From positions 4,464,001 to 4,528,000 of the forward strand of contig NC_133121.1 in NCBI RefSeq assembly GCF_033568475.1: a stretch of DNA of 64,000 bases, given 5' to 3'. Origin of the DNA: Henckelia pumila (Eukaryota > Streptophyta > Magnoliopsida > Lamiales > Gesneriaceae). Below the pieces are notes generated by a model. The model saw only the letters and a program-made list of their open reading frames with translations. It was not told where the DNA came from and searched no databases. Shown piece by piece: positions 25,746-39,534 of this stretch (position 1 is the stretch's first letter; each line of letters begins with the position of its first letter). Made by a program: the position numbers and the translations under genes.

Positions 25746-28700
25746 ATGGGCAAAGGAAAGAGGAAGCCAACAATTGTCATTTCATCATCCGATGATGATG
25801 AAGACCATAAAAATGCTTTATTGAAAGCCAATTTCAGAGCTTCAGCTTCAACACCCACGCGGAAAAACTCGAAAAAGGTGAAAAGGGTTTCACTCTCCAG
25901 TTCGTGTCCGCGGTCATTTCAAAACCAAGAGTTCAATGGCTTCGATGAGGTAATTTATCATGCACTTAAAATGTAGCATAGCTTGTGTAAATGTAATGGC
26001 TGTTGTGAATAGCACTTCAAATACCGTTTCATCAGCACGACCTTGTCGAGGCTTATCATATTTTAAAATCTGAATGCTAACTTTAATTATAAATATCGGG
26101 GAAGCTATCCATATTGCTTATTTTATTTATAATAAAAGATGGTCCACTGCCTGTCTGTTGAAACTTTACTTCCAACGTGATTTACAATGTGATTCCTAAA
26201 GACTTTTGACAAAGCTATAGCCTTGTAAAAAAAAAACCTTTTTGAAGATGATAAGAATTCAACAATTCACAAAGCTCAAGGGGAACTGAAATTTCAGAGA
26301 GTTTCAGTTATAATGTTATATTAATGACTACATATGTCACAAGGTCATGGTTGGAGTCAGTTCAATGCATCAGATCCAGGATTAGTGTCCTACTGTCCTT
26401 GTATACCACAATGCTTGGTTGGAGCCAGCTCACGGCATTTAAATAAGAAAGATACGACACGATGTTTGTCATTCTGTATTGGATGTGAGCAATCGCGGAG
26501 AGACTGATTAACTTGATGGGTACTATAGCAATTTCAGTAAAATGATCCATGTTCATTAAAGGTTATGCTTTTGAGGCTAATCCACTTACAATGCTAGTGT
26601 TTTAGATTCTGGGCCTCACTCTTGGACTATGACCGATGCATGGCTGCATGAAAATTTATATCTTTTTATTTGCACTCATGATTTCATCATCGAAACCATA
26701 CTCCAGTATTCATGTAGACGTACTGTTAAAGCAGGTCAAGCGCTTTTGCCAGGAATTTGACCAAGGGTTTGCTCAGTTCAAGGTATCATCTGGTATGCTA
26801 TTTTTAAAGATTATAATATTGAGATTATCTTCTTTGCCATCGATAAAGTAAGATTGATTTTTATGCTTCAATATTTTTGCGGAGGTCTAACCTTCTCCAG
26901 TTATTGTTCAAAATTATTGATTCTAATTATTATGTAATAAAATTTGATTAACCCTTGATTTTGTTTGTTTACTGCACAACCATTTCTTGTTCTTTATTTA
27001 TTGTTTTATGTGTAGTCGTGTTTCTTGTTCATATTAATGGTACATTTCTTACTTCATGTAAATTTCTTCATGAGTGGTGTAATCACTTAAGATTCTTTCC
27101 TGGAAACTCTTAAAACTTGAAATATATACGCCTGGTCCCCTGGAGATCATTTTCAAGTCCTTATCATGCCATTTTGTTCTAGTTCATATGTTAGATAGGT
27201 TCATCTTCCTGTATTCTGTGAATGCAAATTTCGAAAACTCCTGCCATTCATTTGTGGTTATTGGTCCATTTGAAATTGACACGACATAGGTTCTGGAAGG
27301 AGTAAAGACCTTTGGGTTGACAAGTATAAGCCCACCTCTCTGAAGGAATTAGCTGTTCACAAGAAGAAGGTATTTACTCCTGAATCAAGTTTACCTTAAC
27401 TCTTTCCATTGGTTAAATGATAGAATGCTTTATTTTGATTCCTTGATTTTGCAGGTTGAAGAAGTTAAAGCGTGGTTTGAGGAGAGACTGAAAAATTCCA
27501 GGGTATATTTTTTCCCTCACTAAAAACTTATTACTAGAGCACATCACTTTTCCTATCCCTTCTTGGGTGCTGTCAGTTGATGGATCTTTCATCCTAGTAA
27601 CTTGGTGTGGATGTGGCCCATTATACAGAAGGTCTTATGCTGATTAGTTATATTACCAATCACTTAATATACAGAAGCAATACTTTAACAGAAAATTATT
27701 TTTATTGGAATTTTACTGAATGGTGATCATGGATAATGCCTTACCTTTTTCCTCTGTTCCATGTATGTGAGAGAGCACAGGGAGCGGCATGTGGTAAAAA
27801 GAATGTTAAGTGTATTGTCCATTTTCCTGGAAATGAAGATTAGATGTTCTTTCCTGGAGATGACCCACCCACTGTGCACGTAGACATCCCCTTGAGCTGT
27901 TTACACTCAAGAAATGCTTAATTGAAACTGGCACATTTTCTTTTAGCCAATTTGCCCTATTTGCTGCTGGTCAGTTTCTTAAAAGGTGGATATCTAACTG
28001 CCTGACAGATGCTACTGAGGATAATTTGTCACATGTTCATGACACAACAGTATTTCTCGGGAAGTGGTTATTCACTAATTGATATTAATGCGTTACAATC
28101 TGAGTGCTTAGAAAGTGTAATCATTTTGCATTTGAGGTACAACGGAGATATTGTGACATAAAAATACTGTATTGACCTTTTCTCATGTGAAAGTGCCTCA
28201 TATGTTTGTTGAAGGGCCTTATTTGTTCAAGTATTCCTAATGGCTGGAATGTCGGATTACAAATTGAATTTTCAATAACATGACTACCTATTATGGAACT
28301 TGCTCGAATCCTTAAGCAGGGATCTTATCAACTTCAATGCGTGTGATTTTCCAGTTTTTGCCTGTGTCATTTCTTGATGTGTGGTGTCACTATGTGGACT
28401 GCTAATACACTAACATAAGAATTCCTTTTTCATCATTCCCAGTTACATATTTAGTGATTAGTGGTAATTATGTAATATGCCGCCTAGGTGACCATATCAA
28501 AGAATCTAACAAAAATCATGTTATATTGTGACTTAAATCTGGAAATTTTATCAACCTAGGTTATTTCTCCCCTTGTTTTATTCGTATATAAACTTTAACC
28601 TTGTCTGGACTCTTTGCAGAATAGTTTGCATAGTAATGTACTCCTCATATCTGGGCAAGCTGGAGTTGGAAAATCTGTATGTTATCTCTTCTACATTTTT

Positions 28701-31423
28701 ATGTTCAGCCACTAGGCACACTATAAAATAATGAATTTTTATTTGTGCTATGTAACTGTTTTGATCGCATTAGATGACCATCATAACTGTATTATTGAAA
28801 CCATATACTATATTATCTTTCTTAATTGATAAATTGGATAATTTCATCTTGTAGGCAACTATCTACGCAGTTGCGGCTCATCTTGGAGCTGATGTTTGTG
28901 AATGGAATACACCAGCCCCCACGTTATGGCAGGAACATCTTTATATTTCTAATTCAGGTACTTGCAAAGTAGAATGACAGTGAGAAGTTTTGGCTTCTGT
29001 TGGAGCCAACTAAAACACGTTACCATGTGCATTTTATTATTGACTAATTAAACAGTCATGATTCAGCTGCTGACCAATTAAATTAAGTATTTTATAGGTT
29101 TTGTTTTTACAGTCCATTTATCTATTTTTTTTCCCTTATGCAACTTTGGGATTATGAACTAGGGATACGATATATGTCGAAGCTGGATGAGTTTGACAGT
29201 TTTGTCGAAAAGATAAGGAAATATGGATTGGTTTCATCACCCTTGGACAGGGTCTCACAGAGATTATCAATACTCTTAATTGATGATCTTCCTGTTGTAA
29301 ATGGGAAGGTCACTTATGGAAAACTTCATAGGTGCTTGCATCTTCTTTTGCAATCAGTTCGTACACCAACGGTTATATTGATCAACGACTATGGCAAATC
29401 TGACTCTGCAGAGCACCATACCAGGTACTGGGAAGAGCTACAGTCTTCTCTTCAAAATGCTGGGGCTTATAAGGTTGCCTCTCTTGCCTTGTGCAGTCAG
29501 AAATTATCCCATAATTTATCGATCCTTTAAATAGTATATTATCTTTCAGGTTACATTTAATCCGATCACGGTCAACTCCATCAGAAAAACACTTACCAAA
29601 ATATGCAGAGTGGAACAATTAGAAGCTAGTGATGAACAGATTGATCTAATTGCAAAAGCCAGTGGAGGGGATATAAGACATGCGATTACATCTTTACAGT
29701 ATTTTGCTCTGCAACCTCATCTAGTGCATTCTTTATGTATCACAAAGAGGCTTTCAAGTTATCCAGAAGAGAAAGAAAATGGTGATACTCCATTGGACAA
29801 TTGTTTCTCTTTACCATTTGGAAAGGATGCAAATCTATCACTATTTCATGCTTTGGGAAAATTTTTGCACAACAAACGAGAGGCTGCAAATTTAGTTGCA
29901 TCAGGTAGATCTGTGTTTGTGGATGGAGATGTGTTTCTTTTAAAGGAGAAGTATGTCAGGTGTCCTCTCAAAATGGATGCTCCAGAGTTTGTTCTTTCCC
30001 AAGCCCATGGGCAAGCAAGGGTTGTCTCTGATTTTCTACAAGAAAATGGTAATGTTTCATCTATGAGCATGCTATTTCCCTAGAATGTGCTATGTATGAA
30101 GATCTGGTACGAAAGTCTTTTCGGATTTTCCCATAACCTGTAATCCTGTATTGTGTGAGTGGTACTCTGTGATAAGTTTGCAGGTTGACATTTGCTAGGG
30201 CTTGTAACTATATTTTTATTTGCAAACTTGATAGCTGAAGCTGCGTGTTAGAGTAGGAGTATTTTTGTCTGAGTGATCTTAATTTGTAATTTGGATTTAT
30301 TTTAGGGAAAAGTACATCTTGGTAGAATTTTGTTTCTGCTCAACTGGCAAAACTGGCTATGCATTTAATTGGGTGACATTTTACAATTTATTGCTGTATT
30401 TGTTTCCTTGACAGTTCTAGATTTTGTGGATGACGAGGCAATCGAGGATGCAGCAGTTGTTAGCGGATATTTGAGTGATACTGACTTACTTCTTACACAA
30501 GTAGGTAGAACTTTAAGTCAGAACTTTGAAGCTGAGAATGTTGTACAATCTGCAGCTGCTTCTGTGGCGGTGCGTGGGGTGTTATTTGGGAACACTCACC
30601 CAGTGTCTTCTAGGTATATTTCTATGCCACAGATTTTGGTTTTTTAGTTGACACTTCGTTGATGATTTTTTCCTACTCTGTTTATCCAGGTGGCATGTTA
30701 TACGCCGTCCAAAACTCTGGCAGGTCGAGCAGTCCCAGTGGCAAAATAAGGTGTTTTTTCCATCAGGAAATCCTCTTGTATTTTGAAAATATCTGAAAAT
30801 AAGTTCGGATGCACTTAGTCTTCCATGTTTATACAAAGCTTTGGATTAACTAAGCCGTGCTACTGTATGTTAAAGAGCTCCGGCTACCCTAATCCTACCA
30901 GTTATTGGTTTCCTTAGGAATTGCTGGAAAATCGTTCTCTTGTTTCAAGGCCCTTCTCAGTTCTAAAATGGCATTCAACATTTTTGTGATTGCATCATTT
31001 TAAAATATTTTACTTGCATTCTGCGGTCATGTTCACCAATTTGCAATTGCCTTGTCCATCTTTAATACATATCAATGATGATCTCTAGACTTAAATAATT
31101 GACATCTTGTTCAGCTCTAAGGTGCATAGTACTTGTGCTGCTTATTTTTTAAACTGATCTCCTCTGTTACAATGCACTTGCAGTGTCGAATGGCGAATCT
31201 ACGAGATGCTCATAATAGTGTCTACATTAACAATCTTAAACTCTCAGTTTTTGCGACCGAGTTTAAATATGCTCTCACCTGGCTTGGATGCAGAGCACAA
31301 GAAGATAATGAAGGTTGTCATTTATTGAATGAAGTTAACATGGGCGGAAATGAATGCTTTGATGGAAGTACTTTGGGTTACCAATATAATGAGAATGAGG
31401 ACGATGAAATAGAAGATTGGTGA
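25746..31423 (+). CDS. RAD17: RAD17: checkpoint clamp-loader subunit
   Basis: RFC1-like AAA+ protein that, with RFC2-5, loads the 9-1-1 clamp at damaged DNA in the nucleus and starts ATR signalling. Eleven exons join in frame: 25746-25949, 26735-26792, 27290-27369, 27455-27502, 28620-28676, 28855-28957, 29163-29473, 29550-30048, 30415-30613, 30690-30750, 31184-31423; 619 residues (Arabidopsis about 600). Visible: a Ser/Asp-rich N-terminus (ISSSDDDED), the RFC-box-like [20 protein letters not shown], Walker A GQAGVGKS (142-149), Walker B-like LLIDDLP (Asp 224-225), the sensor region [14 protein letters not shown], and an acidic C-terminus ending DDEIEDW as in plant RAD17. Exon 2 was extended by ten bases past a first GT so that the phase and the FKVSSG family motif are kept. 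Intron 4 is about 1.1 kb. The last exon junction (30750/31184) is the least certain. Confidence 0.9.
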
Positions 31424-31842
31424 AGTTTGATTAGCCTAATATTAGCTAGCCCTCTTATCTTGCCCGAATCTGTAAATAGCTGTAATATATCTTGAATGCT
31501 TTTTGTTTCAGTATAATCTTGATATTTGTTATGTGACGTGTCGTTGGATAAGAGCCAACATATTTTTCTACCCTCAGATTTCATGTCAAACTCATTGTGA
31601 TATATTTAATTTTTATTAAGTTGTACCCAATTTTACAACTCGAATCAAATCTTCACATTAAAAAAAAATTGCTGGAGATTTAAGATGGGATACTTGTTTT
31701 ATTTCCATAAAGCCAAGCAGGCAAAAATTCAAATTATTCTTTACTCCATGAGCAAGAGTCGAGGAGAACAAGTTACATCTCCAACATACCTAACATAAAA
31801 TTAGATAATTAAGTAATAAAGTCAAAACACTGAGTGCTGTAT
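31424..31842. other. Convergent 3' spacer of RAD17 and the TPR gene
   Basis: 419 bases between two stop codons of genes that face each other. It contains the RAD17 3' end (TGTAATATATCTTG region) and the 3' region of the minus-strand TPR gene. Nothing else is seen. Confidence 0.6.
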
Positions 31843-33526
31843 TCAGGCCCTTGGACTTAGAGATGGTGTGATTTCTTGAAAAACTTTCAGCCTCTTGTCC
31901 ACCTTTTTCTGAAGTACTACACCGGCATCATCAGATTTGGTTTCATTAGCTGTTTTGGTTCCATGTTCCAAACCCAAAACAGCGGCAATTATTGCCTCCT
32001 CAAAATCCTCACTATCTGGTAAAAAATCTGCCCATTTCTCACCGCTCGTCCGCGGTGAGATGGCTGGCTGCTGCTTTCTCGTTTTCACTTCAGGCTCAGT
32101 CAGGGGCAATGTTGTCTTGTTCGGTGGGTTCGCCATATTTCCGGACCTTGTTCTCTTGAGGGTCTCTGTAATGGGATAGTTTGATGAATAGAAAAATGGT
32201 GGTGCGGCAATATTGAGCGCATTGGTCTCAGCAGATAAAACACCACATTTCTTGAAACTTCTTTGCCCTTGGGGATGAACGGTAGAGTTGATGTTAGAAT
32301 TGGCATTTTCATCAGCAAATTCATCTTCAAGAATCAAAGAATTTTCTGTGATGGTGTGCTCTTTGCAAGGCTGAGGCTGCCAGATGGTCGAGGAACCCAA
32401 GAATGCATCAAAAAGCCTCCTTTGCTCGACCGGGTCACCGCCTTTTTTCATCATCTCGGATTCAAGATCCAGTAACATTTGTTGCGCTCTCTCGTACGCC
32501 TTGAGATGAGAATCGACACCTCTGGGGCCATGGCTTCCTGCCGGTTTCACTCTCCGAAGAGTTTCTTTTGCCTCCACTATCCTCCCTTGCTTCATCAAGC
32601 AAATACCAAGATTACACATCTTGTTATTGTCTGGTGCAAGCAAAAGGGCTCTCCTGTAAGCCTCCTCTGCTTCTACATAATTATTTTGCTGCATCAGTGC
32701 CCACCCTAAGTTCCCCTGCAATATTCAAGATTTCAACTTTTTCTGGTCTATAATCGATCCGGCCAGCCTAATCTTAACTGGAGAAATAAACATTTAGAGA
32801 TTCATAATAATTACCAGCAATCTTGTGGCCTCCTGCTCCACAGAAACCTGGAATTTCTTTCCTTGCGACCTTGCGGTCTTGGTGCGCTTCCCATTGAAGG
32901 CCATGCCTTGTTGAATCAGATACAATTTGTGTCTCAAAAGTCCTATTTGGTCATCTAATCTTCCACATCTCTGGAAATGAACAATCCAAGCATATGTCAG
33001 AGAATTTTCGTCATTTTATTTCAACACATTTTATTAAAAGTAGTAAAGAAATGAAATATACCTTGTAGAGGTCTAATAAGATATTGTCAAGAGATTCTTG
33101 AGCTTGATCCGAACACCTACTGCGCAAGGATTTAATAGCTTCAATGGCCTCCTCTGCTCTATTTTGCTGCTTCATCACAATGGCCATATCTTTTAGAGCA
33201 CTATCCACTCTATCTCCAGCATTAATGGCTGCCCAGAACAAGGGAATCGCCCTCTCAGGATCCTTATCCACAAGCTTAACAAACAACACCAAATCAATGC
33301 ATTTCCTTAAAGACAATTTAAAAAAATTAGGAAACTGGGAATGAAGTTTCGAACGTACTTGAACATTCTTGGCTCGGACATAAGGGGTATCGCCAACTGG
33401 GACCTTGTGCGTGATGTGGAATGATGCAGAACTGGTTCGGGAGATTGCCAGTGGCTTAGCGGGTGAAGATGGAGCCGATTTTGTGTGTCGGAGACCGGGC
33501 TGCCCGTTCCACATTTCTTGCATCAT
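31843..33526 (-). CDS. POLLENLESS3-LIKE/SDI-family TPR protein
   Basis: Plant TPR family that includes MS5/TDM1 (exit from meiosis) and SDI1/SDI2 (sulfur-deficiency response, repression of glucosinolate synthesis); the long C-terminus here fits the POLLENLESS3-LIKE branch (At3g51280 type). Four exons: 33526-33359, 33274-33062, 32970-32815, 32715-31843; 469 residues. The N-terminus has the family core VPVGDTPYVRAKNVQLVDKDP, then AAINAGDRVDSALKDMAIVMKQQNRAEEAI. TPR units follow, with GNLGWALMQQNNYVEAEEAY and NLGICLMKQGRIVEAKE. The last 200 residues are largely disordered, with an acidic WADFLPDSEDFEEAI patch and a conserved KRLKVFQEITPSLSPRA end. The start is one of two adjacent ATGs at 33521-33526; no in-frame upstream start was chosen. 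Its role cannot be narrowed to meiosis or sulfur from the sequence. Confidence 0.88.
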
Positions 33527-34043
33527 CGTTTACGCTTATCTAACCGCGAAAATGATGGAAGTTTTTTGGTGGGATTCCGATTGGGAAACTGAGACAGAGC
33601 GGAAGTATGCAGGAGCTTAAGGGACAGAGAAAGCGCAGAAGAAGCGAAGAAATGTAAGTAGGGGTGGACTCTTGACAAAAAGACTATACTTTTTGAATTT
33701 TTGGACCGTTGAAGAGTTTACCGTTTAACATAGCCGTTGGAATTTTCATTTGCTCCCCAACATTTCTTGTTAATTTACTTTTTCGCCATTATTATGCCTA
33801 TATTTTTGGAGTGAAATTCGCCTCGACTTTGGACTTTTTCGATATTTTTTATTATTATAAAATTTTATATAAAAATATAGCAATGAAATATAAAAACAAT
33901 TACTTTTAAAAAATATATAACAAAAGAATTCATTTTCAAAATTTTCATTTAAACCGCACTCCTTAATCTTTTTTTTTTCCGTCCTTTTTCTTTCTAATAA
34001 TAATTCCTAAATCCCAAATTTTTTCTTCACCATATATTTAAGG

Positions 34044-34074
<31 letters not shown>

Positions 34075-34770
34075 TTTTTTTTTTTTTTGAGAAATCATTT
34101 AAGGCTTTGTTTCTAACCAACCAATTTTGTAAATGTAAGGCCGAGGCAGCCTAGCGCAACTCATTAAAATTTTTATTCAATGCTATTTTTATAGTAGTTG
34201 TATGACGCCTTTAAGTTTTTAAAATAACTTATAAATTGTTATATTATTTATTTAAGAAAAAAATTCATTCTCTTTTACTACATAAAAAAGATAGAGATGA
34301 AATTGGAATTTTATTCATCTAAAAAGTTTTAAAAATTACGTCTCAAGGGATGTGCCATGTTTTTCTTGGCATAGATGTATTTATTAATAGAAAAATACGG
34401 ATTACCATTGAAATTACAAAATTATTCTAAATACACTTTTAATAGAGTGCTTACATTTGTAATAGTTTATAATTAATATGTACTCACGTGTATAACTTTC
34501 ATTGTATATATAACATAACTCTTATTAATAAATTGCATTTTGAAGTCTGCTTTTTGGAAATCCTCTTGTTCAAAAAGATTATAGGTCCTCTATATATGCA
34601 TAAAAATTTACTCAGATGAAAATCCTTTTGTTCAACAAAGGCTATTGATCCTAATACTATAGGCAATTCATTAGTACTCTATTTCATAATATTCCTTGCT
34701 TCTCATAAAATCTTAGGCAAAGGACTGCTCTAAGTCATCAAAATGGTGTTCACTAATTTACTTGTCCTCT
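33527..34770. other. Spacer between the TPR and MLO genes
   Basis: The left part is the promoter and leader of the minus-strand TPR gene. The right part is the 3' side of the MLO gene. A CTTT microsatellite at about 34041-34076 runs into a T tract. The remainder is AT-rich and no gene is supported. Confidence 0.55.
34041..34089. repeat. (CTTT)n microsatellite with T tract
   Basis: Eight or so CTTT units followed by a run of T. A similar but shorter CTTT run occurs at about 52943-52962. Simple-sequence repeats with no gene association. Confidence 0.85.
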
Positions 34771-37700
34771 TCAATCATAATCTTCGTGGAGAGGTGAGGA
34801 CATAAGCAACTCCCTAAGCGTCTGATTGTGCTGAGATAATCTTTCATCGGGTCCCAAGCGTTCCATCGGCAGATTCTGATCTGATTCCATGTGATCTTCA
34901 CAACAAGTCGAGGTATTATCATCACGATTTACTTCTTCGCCATCCACCATGGAGTCTAACGACGTGGTTGATGCTGTCCCTTTCAGCCCTCTCGACGTTG
35001 ATTCTTGTTTAGCTCTCACCCTTTTTCGCCAGCCATGGAGGGATCGCCTCACATTTTCAGAAACGATGGTTTTCTTGTATTTAGAACCCATCTGTACCCA
35101 AAAAGCTGATAACTTATCTAGGATCTAGTGAATACTGTTATGCCAAAAAATTATAACCGATGATAATGATGTACATAGCGAACACCATGTTTGGAGGCAG
35201 CCCCACCTTTCCAACAATATGATAGAATAAAACAGAAATTGTAGCATAGATTACTATTATAGGACTTCCATCTGTATTTTATTTACCTGAGTAACAATGA
35301 CGTAGAGTGGAAAAGTGACAAAGCTGCACCAGAACTGGGAGACAATCCTGCATACAAGTCGACTAAATATATCATTCGAACTTAACACGAGTTGCTGCAT
35401 GATATCCAACTATTGTGGCGGTATATGTTTCAGATTAAACGGTTAATACCCAAACGTCAGCCGAATTATCAAGAAAATTTGACTGCCGGTGAAACACGAC
35501 GCCCCTCTTATTTCCCACTGAAATAGAAAACAGGATGAAGTTAAGGTAATGATGGGATATAAGCCTGAGATCACTAGCCAATATGGTTCATTCATGAGTA
35601 GCAATTGCGACGGTTGACAGAAAAAGGATATGGTGAAGTTAGAAAGTTCTTACCAAAGACCATACAAAAGTTGCCATCTCGAATGCATTCTGCAATACCA
35701 TAAAGAAATGAAGTGACTTTCTCTTGTTTCCATTTAAAGTAGGAAAAAATTATGCAAGTTCTTGTTAAACTGAAGATTTTAAGTCACCAAAAACCCTTTT
35801 TAGGTGTTGTAACCTGGAAGGATACAAACTGTATCAAGAATAACAGAAGCCGAGGTTTCCCAAACCAGAACAATTCATCCCTCAGATTGAATCGATCAAA
35901 TGATCCTGTCCGTTGACTCGAGTCCATGATTTCGACAGCCAACTTTACAACTATGTGGTGGAGTTTCGTTCCAATCAGGAGTATCAACTTGCCAAGAACA
36001 ATTGAGACAATATATGGATAAATAGACAAATAGATGTGGTGAACACAATTGAAAACCAATACAACAGGCACAAAAAGTTGCTGCTTACAATTACGGGTAT
36101 GAATGAAACCCAGAAATAGATGTTAGTTCCTAAGGAAAGAAAGAGTAATACATATCATTGAGGTTAGTTTAAACAATAGAAGACAAAGAAGCAGAGTTCA
36201 GTCTGATTCGACGGGAAATAAATTTTACCATGAAAGCCAAGAATAATGCAGGAAATAGCAAATATCCAGAGTGGGACACTGCAATAGAAACGTGGATCGA
36301 TCAGAAATGTTCACACACATTACAACCATGAAGTTTAGGTAGAATGGAGCTTGGAGTACCTTTTGACTAAGTTTTTTATGTATAAAAATAAATATAACCT
36401 CACTTATAACATACATATAATGAATTTCCTTAAAATATTTCTAAAAGAATCAATTTATATTTTTCCTTCCACGCATTTTCTCCTCAGTTACACCTTAAAC
36501 AGCAATGTGTTGCACATTCTTAAGGCATTCAAAAATAAATCTTGAACAAAAACTTGTATATTACACCTTTTCGAAGTTTTGAGAGCCACAGTGTTGTAGT
36601 ACCTGATCCCAACAATATCTCGAAACTCTTCCTCCATACTTCGTAGCATGTAATTATGGAAATCATATGTTAAAGGTAGTTGATGAGTCTGCCATATGCA
36701 CAGAAATAAAATAATGGTTACACACTTCATTCAAGGACCTTCATGGTAAAATTTTCAAAGTCGAGCAAACATTAGCAACAATCTGATTAGTATTTGGAAG
36801 AAGACAAAAGAAAGCAGCGTACTCACAGTGACAAATCCTAGTCGCAAAGCCGTATAGTCTGTTTGATTAATTGAACTCCAAAACTGGCGGCTGAAACAGA
36901 GCTAAATATAAAAAGGGCTTTGCCCATGAATTCCAGAAGTTTAAAATTCATATTTGACACATGAGTCTAGTTAGATAAATGAAGCTAAATTATGTGCTAT
37001 GAAAATAGAAATGCTTGAGATGGACCCTATGGTTTCATAATGATGACTATCAAAGCTGGGAAAACTTAATGAGACATATGCCTTAAGCTAGAGTGAGGAA
37101 ATTCTTTTCAACTATCCATTGTATTACAAAATTTTTTATCTTGGCTCAGCATTCCGGAGTCAGTGGAACCGACAATCAATAGGCGAGTTGCTCAAAAACC
37201 TTCAAAGAGGTCTATGTAAAATGTATAGGGCAAGCTGTCATAATTTGTAATTCGAGCATGCTCTAGTAAATTGCTTTATTTAAGAGGTTTTAGTTTAGCA
37301 TTATCCTTCACCAAAAAATAGATACAGACCCACATTAATCCACGTCATTTCACCAGCGACGTTGCTCAAGAAATGGTAATTGAAACACCAAGAAAATTTA
37401 AGAAGCATCAAATTTACTATTAACAAGGGTATACCAGCCAAACAAGAACACTGTGCTGACTCCAACGGTGAGAAGCTCGGTGATAGATGAAACTTGATGG
37501 ACGATTAATTTGCGCTCCATTTGATGCACAATTTTGAGAATCTATATGATATTTTGCATGAAAAAGACACATTCGTTAGCTAAAAATCAGCTGAATTTGT
37601 CCCAAGAGAGAGAAACGACGAGGACATATCATAGTATCTGCATAAATCACCATTAGAACCGTCTGCACGTAATAGGCCCCGAAAAGCCATTGTCTTGGCA

Positions 37701-38737
37701 TGATTTTCCCATGCTCTCCAGCTATAGATCTGCATCAATGCTCGTACTTTTAGCCTAATAAATTACGAAGTAGCGCGTGTTTATTCAGATACATAACTTT
37801 ATAGATGATATATTGACCTTGATCATGGCTAGTGCAACGGCCAAAAAACTGTACGAGACGTGCATAACAACCAGAACAAATAAGAGACGATGAAGCTGCT
37901 CAAGGCTTTCATGTGATGCAAATGGTTGATGATCCTATAACAAAATACCGCACATCAGGAAAATTATTCTCAGATGTTAATACTACTTTTCATTACTAAC
38001 TTATCACAAACATAACTAAAGAATCATAACAAGGCACAATTTGGAAACCAACAAATACACCTCTGGGCAAAAATCTTTATGCAAGTCATCCAATAATCTC
38101 CGCGGGATCGAGAAGCTCGTATTATTAGGCCTTGTATCAAGAGCATGATTTACAAATGCTTGACGATCGAGGTTATAGTGAGGTGCACATGGATAGAACC
38201 GGCTGCTCAAAGCAGATGATTTTACACAAATTTTTGGCACGAAAATTAACCAATGGCCCATCAGCAACGATAGAACACCAAACACCATCAGCTCTGGTTG
38301 AATCCAACAAAAAATCTCAAAATTATCAAACAAATCAAAATGCAAAAGCCGAAGTGAACATCCAACAACAAGCAGAAAATGTTAAATGAATATTATAGAG
38401 AAAAATATAATTTTGATGCAAGATATCATCGAAAGAATATATCGTCGTTTTTACCTTCAGTAATTTTGTTCAGCGCAGCGAGAAGATGCTTCCTTTTAGT
38501 CCTATCCAACCACTATAACCCAGAAAAAAAAAAAAAAAAATTTCAAGCTCCAAGAATCACAAATGGGTTTCAAGAAACACAAACTATAAACAAATATATA
38601 CGTTTAATTATAAATCAAGATTTAACCTTTCCAAATTTCTTCAAACCTCCATGAATCAAAAACCCAGTACCAACCAAAAGTGAAGTGACAGTGGCAACAG
38701 TCCATGTGGGTGTTTCAGACAAGGATCTTCCGTCCAT
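34771..38737 (-). CDS. MLO-like seven-transmembrane protein (clade I, MLO4/11-like)
   Basis: Plasma-membrane MLO family; members act as calmodulin-regulated calcium channels or regulators, and the MLO4/MLO11 clade controls root touch and gravity responses. Fifteen exons: 38737-38627, 38512-38455, 38293-38061, 37934-37818, 37729-37669, 37541-37435, 36901-36827, 36688-36603, 36278-36229, 36129-36089, 35987-35814, 35689-35654, 35517-35450, 35347-35287, 35091-34771; about 532 residues. It opens with the family motif RSLSETPTWTVA and has the first membrane segment, then ELMVFGVLSLLM, ESLEQLHRLLFVLVVMH, SFIYHRASHRWS, DYTALRLGFVT, LPLTYDFHNYMLRSMEEEF and ELFWFGKPRLLLFLIQF. The last exon carries the calmodulin-binding helix RRSLHGWRKRVRAKQ. 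The gene matches AtMLO4 most closely in the parts I can recall. The donor of exon 5 is ambiguous: two phase-compatible sites differ by 15 bases. Confidence 0.9.
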
Positions 38738-39059
38738 TTGTTTTTCCAAATGCAAGAAAGCATTTAGATTTTGTTTCCAAGTTAACCTTTGATGCTGAAG
38801 CGAGCTAGCTAACTACTAGCTACTTTTGAATAAAAATTAAATCTTTTTCTTAGCAGGTGCGAAAAATAATAGCCCATTGATTCCAATAAGCCAGGATTAA
38901 TATATTATATTATATTATATATGCATGTATGTATGTATATGTATATTATATTATAATACGAACAATAAAACAGCTTCCACCTGCCAACAAATAGTGGGTT
39001 GCATGGGGGCTATGAAGTAGGCAAGGAGAATTCAAGGCTGGCCAAATCAAGGAGTTTAA

Positions 39060-39410
39060 TAATACCAGTAAATGATAATGAAAGTGAATAATAACTGATA
39101 AATGATGATAAGTAATTCATTTTTTCATCTTGCAAAGAGTCCGTTTGGATACTATAAAAAAAAAATTTTTTAAAAAGGCTTTTTTAAGCTCTAATTTTGG
39201 ATTTTTAAAAAAACTCTAAATTTGTTTTAAAAATTATTTTTTTATGCACTTAAATGATCATCCAAACACTTTATAAATGATAATACCAGTAAATGATGAT
39301 AAGAGTAAATAATACCTTTGATAAAAAAAAAAGGTGAATAATACCAGTAAATGATAATAAAAGTGAATAATAACTGATAAATGATGATAAGTAATTCATT
39401 TTTTCCCCTT
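39060..39410. repeat. Direct repeats (ACCAGTAAATGAT type) around a MITE-like insert
   Basis: A block beginning AATACCAGTAAATGATAAT and running to AAGTAATTCATTTTTTC occurs at about 39060-39125 and again at about 39339-39405, with a partial third copy at 39281-39316. Between the first two lies 39141-39268, a stretch bounded by CCGTTTGGAT and ATCCAAACACT, an imperfect terminal inverted repeat around a T/A-rich core. It looks like a miniature inverted-repeat element of about 128 bases inserted into or beside a tandem repeat. Confidence 0.6.
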
Positions 39411-39534
39411 ACAAAGGATATTCTTCATTTTGTTACCGTGCAGTCGTATTTCAAATTATCACTTACAAATGGCCCGAAAATGATAAAGAATCGATAGTAT
39501 CCAAAACTATATACGTATGTTTCGATATTATTAT

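Noticed and set aside
37435-37541. Possible frameshift in MLO exon 6 (a frame beginning with MERK)
   Set aside because: The other frame gives RPSSFIYHRASHRWS, which matches the MLO family directly and keeps phase, so no frameshift is needed.
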